The notes under the pieces are model-generated. The model saw only the letters and a program-made list of their open reading frames with translations, was not told the origin of the DNA and did no database searches. Of a stretch of 64,000 bases of DNA, positions 18,500 to 27,450 are shown piece by piece. The translations under genes were made by a program, and so were the position numbers. The DNA is from an uncultured Nitrosospira sp. GTDB lineage: Bacteria; Nitrospirota; Nitrospiria; Nitrospirales; Nitrospiraceae. The first letter of the stretch is position 1, and each line of letters opens with the position of its first letter. The stretch lies in NCBI GenBank assembly GCA_900696515.1, contig CAADGK010000101.1, positions 47,173 through 111,172 of the forward strand. The letters are read 5' to 3'.

Positions 18500-19275
18500 G
18501 CCTGGTCGAAGCCTGGAAAGACATCAAATATATCCTGGGCGGGGAGCGAGCCTCTGATGACGAACGGCAGTCCCAGTCTGTCGTCGAGGGTGGACGACGA
18601 AGCGGGGAGAACGCAAATCCCTATCTCTCCGCGCGACGGACCTGGAACGATCTGATGCAGGCGCAGGTGGCCTCCCGGCGCTCGTGGGAACTGATCGCGA
18701 TCCTCTGTCTGCTCATTGCCCTGGCCTCGGTGGGCGGGATCGCCTATGTCGGGAGTCAATCGAAGTTCATTCCCTTTCTCTACCACGTCGATCCCCACGG
18801 CCATGCGACGGCGATTGGCCCGGTCGAGATGGCGAGCCCGGCCGATCCGCGCGTGCTGGCCGCCACCATTGGTGAATTTATCGCCAATGCGCGGTTGGTG
18901 ACGGTCGATGCCGCCCTCCAGCGCAAAGCGGTCTATCAGGTCTATGCGATGTTGAGCGAACAGGACCCGGCGACCGGCAAGATGAACCAATGGATGAACG
19001 GCACCGAGGATTCGAACCCATTTACGAGAGCGGAGAAGGAAACGGTCACGGTGGACATTTCCACGGTCCTGCCGCAAACCGCGGACACCTGGGAAGTCAC
19101 CTGGATGGAGTCGGTGTGGGACCGGAAGGGGGAAGTGAAAACCCAGCCGGTGTCGATGCGTGCGCTCGTCACGGTCTATCGGGCCGAACCGTCCACGACG
19201 GTGACGGAGGATGAGCTCCGGCGCAACCCGCTCTCGGTCTATGTGCGTGATTTCTCCTGGTCCAAACAACTGTGA
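18496..19275 (+). CDS. trbF: Conjugal transfer protein TrbF (VirB8 family)
   Basis: Inner-membrane scaffold of the secretion channel, 259 residues. A cytoplasmic N-terminus with NPYLSARRTWNDLMQAQVAS is followed by one TM helix (LIAILCLLIALASVGGIAYV) and the periplasmic VirB8 fold, including VTVDISTVLPQTADTWEVTW and a C-terminal NPLSVYVRDFSW. ATG overlaps the trbE stop (ATGA). Confidence 0.92.
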   Translation: MSLVEAWKDIKYILGGERASDDERQSQSVVEGGRRSGENANPYLSARRTWNDLMQAQVASRRSWELIAILCLLIALASVGGIAYVGSQSKFIPFLYHVDPHGHATAIGPVEMASPADPRVLAATIGEFIANARLVTVDAALQRKAVYQVYAMLSEQDPATGKMNQWMNGTEDSNPFTRAEKETVTVDISTVLPQTADTWEVTWMESVWDRKGEVKTQPVSMRALVTVYRAEPSTTVTEDELRRNPLSVYVRDFSWSKQL

Positions 19276-19290
19276 GGAGTGAGGAACCGA

Positions 19291-20169
19291 ATGAGAAACA
19301 TCGTCCTGTGTCTAGTGCTCGTGCTGCTGCCTTTCCATGCGACGGCGGGGAGTGATCCGAGCGTGGAGGAGGTACTGTCCGGCTCCAATCCGTCACTCAC
19401 GCCGCAAGAACAAGCGGGACTGGCGTATGGCGAACAAGGCACGACATCAGGCAGTGCGCCGGTGGCGGGGGCCAATGGGTTCATCACGTTTCCGTATGGC
19501 GTAAACCAGATCAGCATCGTCTGTGCGCCGCTGCATGTCTGCGATGTCGCCTTGCAACCGGGTGAACAGGTCAACTCGGTCAATGTCGGGGACAACGTCC
19601 GGTGGTCGATCGAACCCGCGTTGACCGGGAGCGGAGCCGCAGAAGTGCAGCATGTGATCATCAAACCGCGTGAAGTCGGGTTGGAAACCTCGTTGGTCGT
19701 CGCGACCAATCGCCGCGCCTATTATCTGCGGCTGCGGTCCCATAAGACACGCTACATGCCGCAAGTCGCGTTCAGCTATCCCGAAGATTCGGCGGTGAAG
19801 TTCGAGATGCTGAAAGCTCGCCAGCAACGGGAGATCAAGGAGAAGACGATTCCGCAAACCAGTGACTATCTGCCCAAGCTGTCGTTCGAGTATGACGTGG
19901 CTGGTCACGCCGCATGGAAGCCCGTGCGGGTCTATAACGATGGCGCCAGGACGGTCATTGAAATGCAGCCGTCGATTGCGCAGACCGAAGCCCCGATCCT
20001 CTTGATCGTCCGAAAAGAGGGGGGACTCTTCACCGAGGCCGAAGAAGTGATGGTGAACTACTCGCTGCAAGATAGGCGGTATATCGTCGATACCGTCTTT
20101 GAGAAAGCGGTGTTGGTGGCAGGGGTCGGATCGAATCAAGATCGGGTGACGATCCAACGGAGGAAATGA
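19291..20169 (+). CDS. trbG: Conjugal transfer protein TrbG (VirB9 family)
   Basis: Outer-membrane core-complex component, about 292 residues. ATG 19291 (after GAGGAACCGA) gives a clean signal peptide (MRNIVLCLVLVLLPFHATAG); an earlier GTG at 19279 is also in frame. VirB9/CagX features include YGVNQISIVCAPLHVCDVAL, GDNVRWSIEPALTGSG, the NRRAYYLRLRS strand, and the C-terminal domain with SFEYDVAGHAAWKPVRVYND. It partners TrbH and TrbI downstream. Confidence 0.93.
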   Translation: MRNIVLCLVLVLLPFHATAGSDPSVEEVLSGSNPSLTPQEQAGLAYGEQGTTSGSAPVAGANGFITFPYGVNQISIVCAPLHVCDVALQPGEQVNSVNVGDNVRWSIEPALTGSGAAEVQHVIIKPREVGLETSLVVATNRRAYYLRLRSHKTRYMPQVAFSYPEDSAVKFEMLKARQQREIKEKTIPQTSDYLPKLSFEYDVAGHAAWKPVRVYNDGARTVIEMQPSIAQTEAPILLIVRKEGGLFTEAEEVMVNYSLQDRRYIVDTVFEKAVLVAGVGSNQDRVTIQRRK

Positions 20170-20657
20170 TGAGGCGACGACTGTCTGTGGTCTTCGGGAT
20201 CGGATTCCTGCTCGCGGGCTGTGTCAGTCCGTCGCCCTATGGCTATCTGGTGAATGGAGCGGTACCGCCTAAGATGCCGGAACGGCTGGCAGAGGATACA
20301 GTCACCAGGATGGAGGCCTTGTACCCTCCTGCCCACACCCGCCTCGCGTTGACCCATCCCGCCACAGACCCCTACGGCGTGGCGCTGATCGAGGCGTTAC
20401 GGCGAAAAGGGTATGCGTTGATGGAGTCTCGTATGCACACGCGAATGAACCCTTCCACCAGAGACGACATGCCTGTCGCAGTCCAGCCGACCGTGAGCCA
20501 CGAAGCGGGCTTACCCTTTGGCTATGTGGTCGATGGGCCGTTCGAACCTCGCCTGTACCGTGTCACCGTCTTTATCGGATCGCAATCGTTAAGTCGGGTC
20601 TATCGCATGGACCAACAAGTACTCGCACAGGCGGGGGCCTGGGTGCGGAAGGAGTAA
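20166..20657 (+). CDS. trbH: Conjugal transfer lipoprotein TrbH (VirB7-like role)
   Basis: A 163-residue lipoprotein with a short basic N-terminus and lipobox FLLAGC, so it should be anchored to the outer membrane with TrbG. It contains MPERLAEDTVTRMEALYPPA and FGYVVDGPFEPRLYRVTVFI, segments of the type found in TrbH proteins. ATG 20166 overlaps the trbG stop. Assignment rests on position and lipobox as much as on sequence. Confidence 0.88.
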   Translation: MMRRRLSVVFGIGFLLAGCVSPSPYGYLVNGAVPPKMPERLAEDTVTRMEALYPPAHTRLALTHPATDPYGVALIEALRRKGYALMESRMHTRMNPSTRDDMPVAVQPTVSHEAGLPFGYVVDGPFEPRLYRVTVFIGSQSLSRVYRMDQQVLAQAGAWVRKE

Positions 20658-20663
20658 CGGAAC

Positions 20664-22169
20664 GTGAGTCACTCCACCAATCCTCAGATGTCTCCTGAGC
20701 GGTCCCCAGGGTCCATCTCACCCGGAGCCGGGGTTCGTCGCGCCAATAAACTTCCGCTCTATCTCGTGATCGGGCTGATCGCGGTGGTCGCCCTCGTCGT
20801 GGCGATGGTGGCGAGTGATCGGGCCAAGAAACAAGATCAGATGTTGAAGTCAACCACAGGGCCGTCTCCACAAAGCAAAGGGGGTGGGACGCTGGCGCTC
20901 GCCGATCGGATCGCGGGATCGCATCTGGGCGGCGTGATCCCGCCGGCGCCCGCGAAGCCTCTCATGCGCAACGAGCTCACTCAGCCAGAGACCGCGCTGG
21001 CCGGGACGGGGAGTCCCGATGCGGAAGGACACGTGAACGCGGACATCTTGATCGCACGACCTGACGATCTCGAGGCGCCACCGATGCCGAATCGAACCGG
21101 AGGACTACAGCTCGTCAGCGGCAAGCCTCTCTCGAAAACACCATCGAGTGAGGAGCGGGAGGCGATCAGACTCGCCAAGATCCAACAGCTGCAGGACGCG
21201 CTCAAAGCGCCCTCCACCGTCACCTTTTCGCTCGTGCGGAGCGAGAAACCCGCACCGATGATCACGAGTCAGTCGGAGCCCACTACGCCAAGCGACCCGC
21301 GCATCCGCGTAACCGAAATCAAACAACAGGTGGCGGATGCGGCACGGAGTGACGATCCCACGAAGGCGTATCAGGCGCAACTCACGCAATTGCGGCAAGC
21401 TGGTATGCTTGGCCCCTTTGACGGAGGAGCGGAGTCGTCACCGACGGCGAGACTCAGCGCCAACAGTGGGAATACAGGCACAGCACATACTGCGGGAGGA
21501 GACCGATGGAAGCACGACGGAGCGCAGCTCCCGCCTCGTGCGCAATTCGTGATTCAAGCCGGTGACGTGCTCCCGGCGCTGATGCTCTCGGAAATTGATT
21601 CCGCCTTGCCGGGTCAGATCATCGCGCAAGTGTCGCAGCATGTGTATGACACGCCCACGAAGACCCAACTTCTCATTCCACAAGGCACCAAACTCATTGG
21701 GACCTATTCGAGTGAGGTCGGCTACGGGCAGAAGGCCTTGTTGGTGGCCTGGCAACGGTTAGGATATCCCGACGGAAAAACGCTCGATATCGGCTCCATG
21801 CCAGGAGCCACGGGTGCGGGGGCATCCGGCCTCACCGATCTGGTCAATAACCATTATATGAGACTGTTTGGATCGGCCCTCTTAATGTCGGCGGTGACGG
21901 CTGGCGTCACGTTCAGCCAGCAACAGGCCCAAGGGGCGGGCATTCCCGGGCAAGTGGCCATTCCGCAATACAATGCCGGGACGGCCATGAGCCAAGCCCT
22001 CGGCCAGCAATTAGGCCAAGTGACGGCGCAGCTCATCGCGAAGAATCTGAGCATTGCGCCCGAGTTGACCATTCGCCCTGGGTATCGCTTTAACGTCGTA
22101 GTCGTCAAAGACCTCGTGTTACCGAAACCGTACCAAGAGTTCGATTACGCAGAAAAGGAGACGCCATGA
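20664..22169 (+). CDS. trbI: Conjugal transfer protein TrbI (VirB10 family)
   Basis: Envelope-spanning core-complex protein, 501 residues. GTG 20664 follows AAGGAG. A TM helix lies at about 34-52 (LYLVIGLIAVVALVVAMVAS), then a Pro/Ser-rich periplasmic linker, then the TrbI/VirB10 beta-barrel domain from about residue 290 (FVIQAGDVLPALMLSEIDSA, LLIPQGTKLIGTYSSEVGYG). The antenna region with a hydrophobic helix (LFGSALLMSAVTAGVTFSQQ) should form the outer-membrane pore. Complete. Confidence 0.95.
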   Translation: MSHSTNPQMSPERSPGSISPGAGVRRANKLPLYLVIGLIAVVALVVAMVASDRAKKQDQMLKSTTGPSPQSKGGGTLALADRIAGSHLGGVIPPAPAKPLMRNELTQPETALAGTGSPDAEGHVNADILIARPDDLEAPPMPNRTGGLQLVSGKPLSKTPSSEEREAIRLAKIQQLQDALKAPSTVTFSLVRSEKPAPMITSQSEPTTPSDPRIRVTEIKQQVADAARSDDPTKAYQAQLTQLRQAGMLGPFDGGAESSPTARLSANSGNTGTAHTAGGDRWKHDGAQLPPRAQFVIQAGDVLPALMLSEIDSALPGQIIAQVSQHVYDTPTKTQLLIPQGTKLIGTYSSEVGYGQKALLVAWQRLGYPDGKTLDIGSMPGATGAGASGLTDLVNNHYMRLFGSALLMSAVTAGVTFSQQQAQGAGIPGQVAIPQYNAGTAMSQALGQQLGQVTAQLIAKNLSIAPELTIRPGYRFNVVVVKDLVLPKPYQEFDYAEKETP

Positions 22170-22948
22170 GGAACACCAGATCTTGTTTTGCAGGCCTCGT
22201 CTTATCGATCGTGTTGCTGGCTCCCGGGACATCGAGTTATGGCAGTGGCATTCCCACCTTCGACGGCGCGGTGTTGGCCCCGTCGGTGACGGGGGCGATC
22301 TCGAACATGGCCCAACAACTGAAGCAAATCGAGCAATATCGGCTGCAGCTGCAGCAGTATGTGAACATGCTGCAAAACACGATGAACCCCGGCCTGTTTA
22401 TCTGGGACAACGCGCAGGAGACGATGAACGATCTGCGCTACATGATCGATACCGTGTCGTTCTACAGACAGCTATACGGGACCGTAGCGGGCTTTACCGG
22501 CAACTTCCACGATATGGCGTGGTATCGCAATGCCCAGTGCTTCAAAGAGCCGGGCTGCTCTCCGAGTCAGTGGGGCCTGATCTTGGAGAACGAGGTCATC
22601 GGGGCGCAATCGCAAAAGAAATCGATCGAGGCCCTGTTCCGGGGATTGGAACGCCAGTACGACACGCTGAATCTCGATTCGCGACGCTTGAAGCGGCTCC
22701 AACTGGCCGCGCAAACGTCCAACGGGCAACTGGAAGGGATTCAGCACGCCAATATGCTGGCGAGTGCGGAAGCGAATCAATTGCTGCAGATTCGGGCCGC
22801 GCTCTTGGCGCAACAGAATATGGAAGCGACCCGCCAACAAGCCCAGGCGGATCGGGAGGCGATGCAGATGGCCGCAGACCGGAATTTTCGACAGCCCGCG
22901 TATAAACAGAGTACCGCCCGTACATGGTCTGTCTATGGTCCACGCTAA
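22166..22948 (+). CDS. trbJ: Conjugal transfer protein TrbJ (VirB5 family)
   Basis: Periplasmic, pilus-tip-type protein of 260 residues. The signal peptide ends near LLAPGTSSYGSG. The mature protein is helical and Gln-rich (NMAQQLKQIEQYRLQLQQYV), with the TrbJ hallmark AGFTGNFHDMAWYRNAQCF and a C-terminal coiled coil (QLLQIRAALLAQQNMEATRQ). ATG 22166 after AAAAGGAG overlaps the trbI stop. Confidence 0.92.
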   Translation: MRNTRSCFAGLVLSIVLLAPGTSSYGSGIPTFDGAVLAPSVTGAISNMAQQLKQIEQYRLQLQQYVNMLQNTMNPGLFIWDNAQETMNDLRYMIDTVSFYRQLYGTVAGFTGNFHDMAWYRNAQCFKEPGCSPSQWGLILENEVIGAQSQKKSIEALFRGLERQYDTLNLDSRRLKRLQLAAQTSNGQLEGIQHANMLASAEANQLLQIRAALLAQQNMEATRQQAQADREAMQMAADRNFRQPAYKQSTARTWSVYGPR

Positions 22949-22985
22949 CGAGAGCCGGACAATTCAACGATCTTCACGGAGACTT

Positions 22986-23243
22986 ATGACGACTCAGAGA
23001 TGTTCTCAACTTACTGTCAGCACATGGTTGACCTGTGCTGTGCTCCTCAGCGGAATGATCGCACTCACCGGATGTACGAAAGAAGCGCTTGAGCCTGTCA
23101 ACACCGTTGAGTGGTACAAAGCCCATGAAGCAGAGCGGGAGGCCATGCTTAAAAAGTGTCTCGACAATCCCGGTCAACTGGCAGAGACACCCAATTGCGT
23201 CAACGCGAAAGAAGCGGCAAGCCGACTTTTCCTAGGGTCATGA
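22986..23243 (+). CDS. trbK: Entry-exclusion lipoprotein, TrbK/EexN type
   Basis: An 85-residue lipoprotein with lipobox IALTGC and a short mature part containing VEWYKAHEAEREAMLKKC and NPGQLAETPNCVNAKEAA. The Cys pair and the helix-turn-NxxEA pattern match EexN/TrbK entry-exclusion proteins, which stop a cell from receiving another copy of its own element. It occupies the trbK position. The frame is open further upstream but that stretch lies inside trbJ; ATG 22986 follows CGGAG. The stop overlaps trbL. Confidence 0.82.
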   Translation: MTTQRCSQLTVSTWLTCAVLLSGMIALTGCTKEALEPVNTVEWYKAHEAEREAMLKKCLDNPGQLAETPNCVNAKEAASRLFLGS

Positions 23244-24622
23244 CAAGATGCCCGTCGAAGGCGATGAGCTTATTCCTAGTACCTCATTTGCGTAACAGAC
23301 CTACCGTCTGTCTCTTGATGGTCCTGATGATGTGGTGGCCGCTTGAAGCCTATGCGGCCGTCGATTCGGGAAATTTACTCGACAACGCACTCCTCAAATT
23401 TCAGACGGCGGCGGCAGGATGGGGACCGTACATCCTGGCACGGGCAAGCTGGCTATTCTGGACCCTCGCCACGATCTCCTTGGTGTGGACGATGGGTCAC
23501 CTGGCCCTGCGCCGTGCGGAGATTGGAGAGTTTCTCGGGGAATTCCTGTCATTCACATTGATGACGGGGTTCTTTTGGTGGCTGCTCAGCAATGGTCCAA
23601 CATTCGCGCTACAAATCATCGATTCAATGCAAAAAATCGCCAATAACGCGAGTGGGTTAGGTTCCACTACCTCTCCATCACGAGTGGTGGACATTGGTTT
23701 TGAATTGCTTCATCGAACGGTGACTCAATCTACTGTGTGGACCCCTGTGGCTAGTGTCGTCGGCATCATCATGAGCTGTGTTGTCCTCGTGGTTCTGGCG
23801 CTCATCGGAGTTAATCTCACGGTGCTCTTTGTGAGTGCATGGATTTTAGCCTATGCCGGGATCTTCTTCTTGGGGTTCGGTGGGTCACGGTGGACCTCCG
23901 ATATGGCAATCAATTACTACCGCACGGTACTAGCACTCGGAGCGCAATTAGCCGCAATGGTGTTGCTGATCGGGATTGGCTATTCGATTATCACCAATTA
24001 CTACAGTTTGATTCGATCTAATTTGTCTCTAGAGGAAGAAGCCGTCGTGCTCGTCGCGTCGATCATGCTGTTAGCGCTGGTCAACAAAATACCCCCTCTT
24101 ATTGGCGGTCTGGCGATGGGTGGTGGGGTGGGGGCGTTGGGCTCGGGCGTGTCGTTAGTATCAGCCGTCGGCACAGCGGCGGCCATGGCAGCGGGAATTG
24201 GCCTCGCGGCGAACATGGCGCGAGCAGGCATGGCGGCGACTGGCTCTCACGCGCTGATGCAAGCCGTCTCGAACGGAAATGGGGGTGCACCTCCCCCAAC
24301 CAATATGATTCCAGGCCCGGATGGTGGCCCGAGCGGAAGTGGGCCCAATAGTCCTCCGCCACGCGGGAGCCCCGCCGGGAGCATGCCCTTAGCGGCGGCC
24401 ATGGATGGCGTGAGTCCAGGTCCACAATTCGCCGGCCGTTCCTATCCCAGTGTCGCCACAAGCGATTCGAATACGTCAACGCCGTCACCAGAACCCACAT
24501 TCGGTGGGGAGAGCTTGTCGAAGGGCAAGACCGACGACACAGCCTTTCATCCGAAGGAAGAAATCGCGGCGTTTCGTGATCGGAACGAGCCATCCACTGG
24601 GTTGAAAGGGGGAAAAGCATGA
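23240..24622 (+). CDS. trbL: Conjugal transfer protein TrbL (VirB6 family)
   Basis: Polytopic inner-membrane protein of about 460 residues that forms part of the translocation channel. ATG 23240 overlaps the trbK stop; ATG 23264 is an alternative. After a leader ending in WWPLEAYA there are at least six TM helices (ILARASWLFWTLATISLVWT, LLALVNKIPPLIGGLAMGGG and others) with the TrbL-type VDIGFELLHRTVTQSTVW loop. The C-terminal 140 residues are Pro/Gly/Ser-rich and likely disordered, as usual in the family. Confidence 0.92.
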   Translation: MTRCPSKAMSLFLVPHLRNRPTVCLLMVLMMWWPLEAYAAVDSGNLLDNALLKFQTAAAGWGPYILARASWLFWTLATISLVWTMGHLALRRAEIGEFLGEFLSFTLMTGFFWWLLSNGPTFALQIIDSMQKIANNASGLGSTTSPSRVVDIGFELLHRTVTQSTVWTPVASVVGIIMSCVVLVVLALIGVNLTVLFVSAWILAYAGIFFLGFGGSRWTSDMAINYYRTVLALGAQLAAMVLLIGIGYSIITNYYSLIRSNLSLEEEAVVLVASIMLLALVNKIPPLIGGLAMGGGVGALGSGVSLVSAVGTAAAMAAGIGLAANMARAGMAATGSHALMQAVSNGNGGAPPPTNMIPGPDGGPSGSGPNSPPPRGSPAGSMPLAAAMDGVSPGPQFAGRSYPSVATSDSNTSTPSPEPTFGGESLSKGKTDDTAFHPKEEIAAFRDRNEPSTGLKGGKA

Positions 24623-24963
24623 CACGTGACTTGTTCATCTTCTTGGCTGTTGCTCTTGCACTGCTCTGTCTTGGAACGCGGTCGGCAGAAGCGGAGAGTC
24701 CGGGTGTTCCACCACCGGTCCCAGGCATGTCGAGCATATCGGCGACACCAGGAGCCACATCATTGCCTCCTGGGATGAGTCCGAACAGTGGAGTGTTGTC
24801 GCTGCTCACAGGGACAGCGCGTGACGCCTGTGAAGCCCTGCTCTGTCTGAGCGCGATCGGATCGGCTCCTGCCGAGTGTGCCGCATCGTTAGCCAAATAC
24901 CATGCGGTGCAAATGTTTGGCGGCGGCCCCGCCTTTCTCGCGGCTTGTCCGCTGGTACGCTGA
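24619..24963 (+). CDS. trbM: TrbM-like secreted protein
   Basis: A 114-residue protein with a signal peptide ending near GTRSAEA, a Pro-rich linker, and a small Cys-containing C-terminal domain ACEALLCLSAIG then PAECAASLAKYHAVQMFGG. This Cys spacing resembles the TrbM/KikA family, and the gene lies in the trbM position, its ATG overlapping the trbL stop. RP4 TrbM is longer, so this is a short version. Exact role in mating is not well defined in the family. Confidence 0.75.
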   Translation: MTRDLFIFLAVALALLCLGTRSAEAESPGVPPPVPGMSSISATPGATSLPPGMSPNSGVLSLLTGTARDACEALLCLSAIGSAPAECAASLAKYHAVQMFGGGPAFLAACPLVR

Positions 24964-24971
24964 GGCCAGTG

Positions 24972-25433
24972 ATGATGGTGGCGGATCTGCCTCCTCAGGA
25001 CCAGGAACGGGTCGTCTGCTCGATCGTGGCGGCGGTGAAGTACGAAGTCCCGGCCAACATTGTCCTGGCGGTGGCGGAGAAAGAAGGGGGCAAGCCGGGG
25101 CAATGGGTGAGAAACACCAACGGTACCTACGATGTGGGTCCCATGCAGTTCAACACGTCCTACCTTCAAAATCTCAAGCCGTACGGCATTACGGCGGCGG
25201 ATGTGGGACAAGCAGGCTGCTATCCCTATGAATTGGCGGCGTGGCGATTACGATCCCATATTCTCCATGATCGAGGGGATCTCTGGACGCGCGTCGCCAA
25301 TTACCATTCGCGCACCCCGTCACATAATGCGCGATACCGACGGGGTCTCATGCGGAAGGCAGCGAAGTGGGCCGATTGGCTCTCCGCGCGATTCCATACC
25401 GTTCGGTTTGCCGATCGACTCAGCAAGCCATAG
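24972..25433 (+). CDS. trbN: Lytic transglycosylase TrbN (VirB1-like)
   Basis: Peptidoglycan-cleaving enzyme that opens the wall for the mating channel, about 153 residues from ATG 24972, which lies 8 bases after the trbM stop. It has the SLT fold: PANIVLAVAEKEGGKPG with the catalytic Glu in AEKEGG, then YDVGPMQFNTSYLQNL and a late VANYHSRTPSHNARYRR. No signal peptide is obvious, so export may use the apparatus itself or an upstream start. Last gene of the trb operon. Confidence 0.85.
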   Translation: MMVADLPPQDQERVVCSIVAAVKYEVPANIVLAVAEKEGGKPGQWVRNTNGTYDVGPMQFNTSYLQNLKPYGITAADVGQAGCYPYELAAWRLRSHILHDRGDLWTRVANYHSRTPSHNARYRRGLMRKAAKWADWLSARFHTVRFADRLSKP

Positions 25434-26068
25434 GGGCATGATCGGTTCAGCTCTGAAAGGTCAATCATGACAAGGGCGTGGTCTGGTACAGGTTTCCCCG
25501 TTTATCAGGGAAATTTGGTCGTTGATAGGTTTCGACTAATTCGATGAAATTACCGGAATTCTGTCGGTTCTGAAGACGATGAGCACAGCGCGAAGATCGA
25601 TACGTCTGGTGGGGCCAGGTGACTGTTACAACTGGTTAATTTTAGTGGTGTGCTGGCTGGGACTCGAACCCAGGGCCCTCGCCTTAAAAGCTCGAAAGAA
25701 GCGGTTTTGACAAGTGCTCGCTATGGCAACGGTTTCCCCATTATTCGCTGCAATATTAAGAGGTTAGTGCATTCCATTGATTCTATACGTTCCCGTCTCT
25801 TTCCTTCCATTCCTGCAGGGTTCTGACACAAAATTCACCACAGTGACAGTACGTAGACAAGTTGAAGTCGTCGGTTTCTTCAAAGCTCTGCCAATGTTTT
25901 TTCATTTTATGCTTGCAACCTCTCCGCTGAGAGCACTCCGCGCCTTCCTGAAACTACTTTTTAGATGGAAATACGGAGGATTGAGATTACAGTGGGATTA
26001 CTTTGAGCGCTTAAAGAACTGACGGTGCTCAGCAGTTCCAGACTACTCAGCAAACAAGGGGGAGAAGG
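25434..26068. other. Spacer holding left attachment repeat; doubtful ORF
   Basis: About 635 bases. It contains the tRNA-Lys 3'-end repeat (25646-25690). A frame at 25777-26022 with a TTG start could give an 81-residue peptide with a hydrophobic middle (FFKALPMFFHFMLATSP), but it has no ribosome-binding site and no family, so I do not call it a gene. Confidence 0.5.
25646..25690 (-). repeat. Attachment-site repeat: 3' end of tRNA-Lys(UUU), copy 1
   Basis: On the minus strand this reads from the anticodon loop (CTTTTAA, anticodon TTT) through the T arm (CTGGG-TTCGAGT-CCCAG) to the acceptor end and CACCA. The 5' half of the tRNA is absent. It matches 43396-43440 at 43 of 45 bases, including 36 identical bases in a row. 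tRNA 3' ends are the usual targets of tyrosine integrases. Confidence 0.85.
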
Positions 26069-26797
26069 ATGAAACTCACATCTGGATTATTCTTTGCACT
26101 CATTGCCGGCATACTAGCGAGTATCTCTTCGGTGATGGCAGCTACGGTGCCTTTTAATCAAAATCTTATTATCAATGGAGATGCCGAATCCGACATCGGC
26201 TCAGCTACAGGCGCAGTCATTGGTCCGGTGACAGGATTTACAACGACGGGCAATTTCACCGTTACGAAGTACGGCGCCACTGTTTCCTCTGGTGACTTCC
26301 CGGCACTGACAAGCCCAGGGCCAGTAGATCGTGGACTCAATTTCTTTTCTGGGGGACCGAGCAATGCAGCATCCAGTGCGTACCAACTGATAGATGTTGC
26401 CAGCGTGGCTTCATCAATTGATCTGGGCTCTACGCGGTATCAACTGTCTGGTTTTCTAGGTGGGTTTTCTAGCCAAAGCGATCATGCGGTCTTGACTGCA
26501 AACTTTCTAAATAGTCAGGACGCTCCAATAGGAATTGGATCCATCGGTCCAGTGTGGAATGGAGACCGCAATAATGTCACTGGACTGTTAGAACGGACTA
26601 CAGATGGCATTGTTCCAGTAGGAACCCGCTCCATAGAAATTAGGCTGGCGTTGACTCGTACTGCAGGTTCGTATAACGATGGGTATGCTGATAATTTGAC
26701 ATTAAAGTTGACGCCCGTCCCCTTACCCGCTGCTGCCTTGTTATTCGTACCAGGTCTCCTTGGGATTGGATTGCTGGCAAGCCGAAAGCGTTTGTAA
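26069..26797 (+). CDS. PEP-CTERM-like exported protein (VPLPA variant)
   Basis: A 242-residue exported protein with signal peptide ending ASISSVMAA and a C-terminal sorting tail: VPLPAAALLFVPGLLGIGL followed by ASRKRL. This is the VPLPA-type PEP-CTERM signal (Pro-rich motif, TM helix, basic end), which an exosortase would cleave. The body (NLIINGDAESDIGSATGAV, RGLNFFSGGPSNAASSAYQL) looks like a secreted beta-sandwich of the kind seen in surface or polysaccharide-associated proteins. The start follows AAGGGGGAGAAGG. No exosortase gene is in the window, so it would depend on one elsewhere. Confidence 0.85.
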   Translation: MKLTSGLFFALIAGILASISSVMAATVPFNQNLIINGDAESDIGSATGAVIGPVTGFTTTGNFTVTKYGATVSSGDFPALTSPGPVDRGLNFFSGGPSNAASSAYQLIDVASVASSIDLGSTRYQLSGFLGGFSSQSDHAVLTANFLNSQDAPIGIGSIGPVWNGDRNNVTGLLERTTDGIVPVGTRSIEIRLALTRTAGSYNDGYADNLTLKLTPVPLPAAALLFVPGLLGIGLLASRKRL

Positions 26798-27150
26798 CTT
26801 CTGCAGGCCGCGCCCTAGCTTTATGCTGCCTCCAGTCAACCCTACCCCAACATCCAAAACAGGCCGCTAAGGTCGGACCCGGTGGGCCGGTGTGGATCAC
26901 AAGCAGCGGGAGTAACCCTTTCACTGGCGCAGGCGGTGTGCCTCACAGGTGTTAGCTGGTCGGCCACCGCCGAGGGCAACCAGATACAGCTGAAGAGATA
27001 GAAAAGGAGTGGGTCACGAAAGATTGCGCTCAGATCTTGCCTGGCGTGCCATCAGAAGATAAGCCTCGCTGAATGATGCACATAACAAGATCTGACCCTC
27101 TGTCACCTCCCGCGCAATGGCGAGATCGAACCAGAAGGAATCCAGCAGCG
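26798..27150. other. Intergenic, no gene seen
   Basis: About 350 bases without a convincing frame. The sequence ACAAGATCTGACCCT near 27086-27100 recurs as ACAAGATCCAACCCT at 27465-27479, on the other side of the nucleotidyltransferase gene. Confidence 0.5.
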
Positions 27151-27450
27151 ATGCTCACAAGTCGAGACGAAGTACGGAAGCGCATTGAGCAAAATCAGGC
27201 GACCCTCAGAAGGTTGGGAGTGCGCCGACTTGGCCTGTTTGGGTCCTATGCCCGTGGCGAGGCCATGCCAGGGACTGATCTCGATTTTGTCGTGGAGCTG
27301 TCGGAGAAGTCCTTCGACGCCTACATGGATACGAACATCTTCCTGGAAGACTTGTTCCAGTCTCGCGTAGACCTCGTCACGATGAGTTCTATCAAGCCAC
27401 GACTCCTGCCGATTATCCGACGAGAAGCCATCTATACCCCGGGATTCTAG
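27151..27450 (+). CDS. Minimal nucleotidyltransferase (MNT/MntA-like antitoxin)
   Basis: About 99 residues from ATG 27151; an in-frame extension to 27073 looks unconvincing. It has the MNT core: LGLFGSYARGEAMPGTDLDF with the GSY...D.D metal-binding motif, then VELSEKSFDAYMDTNIFLED and a late FQSRVDLVTMSSIKP. In HEPN-MNT toxin-antitoxins this enzyme neutralises a HEPN ribonuclease by AMPylating it. No HEPN gene is next to it: downstream is an unrelated gene on the other strand. It is therefore an orphan antitoxin or works with a partner elsewhere. Confidence 0.82.
   Translation: MLTSRDEVRKRIEQNQATLRRLGVRRLGLFGSYARGEAMPGTDLDFVVELSEKSFDAYMDTNIFLEDLFQSRVDLVTMSSIKPRLLPIIRREAIYTPGF

Noticed and set aside
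25646..25690. Functional tRNA-Lys gene
   Set aside because: Only the anticodon loop to 3' end is present; the D arm and 5' acceptor strand are missing here and at 43396-43440.
25777..26022. 81-residue hydrophobic peptide gene
   Set aside because: TTG start, no ribosome-binding site, no family; more likely decayed or non-coding sequence beside the attachment repeat.
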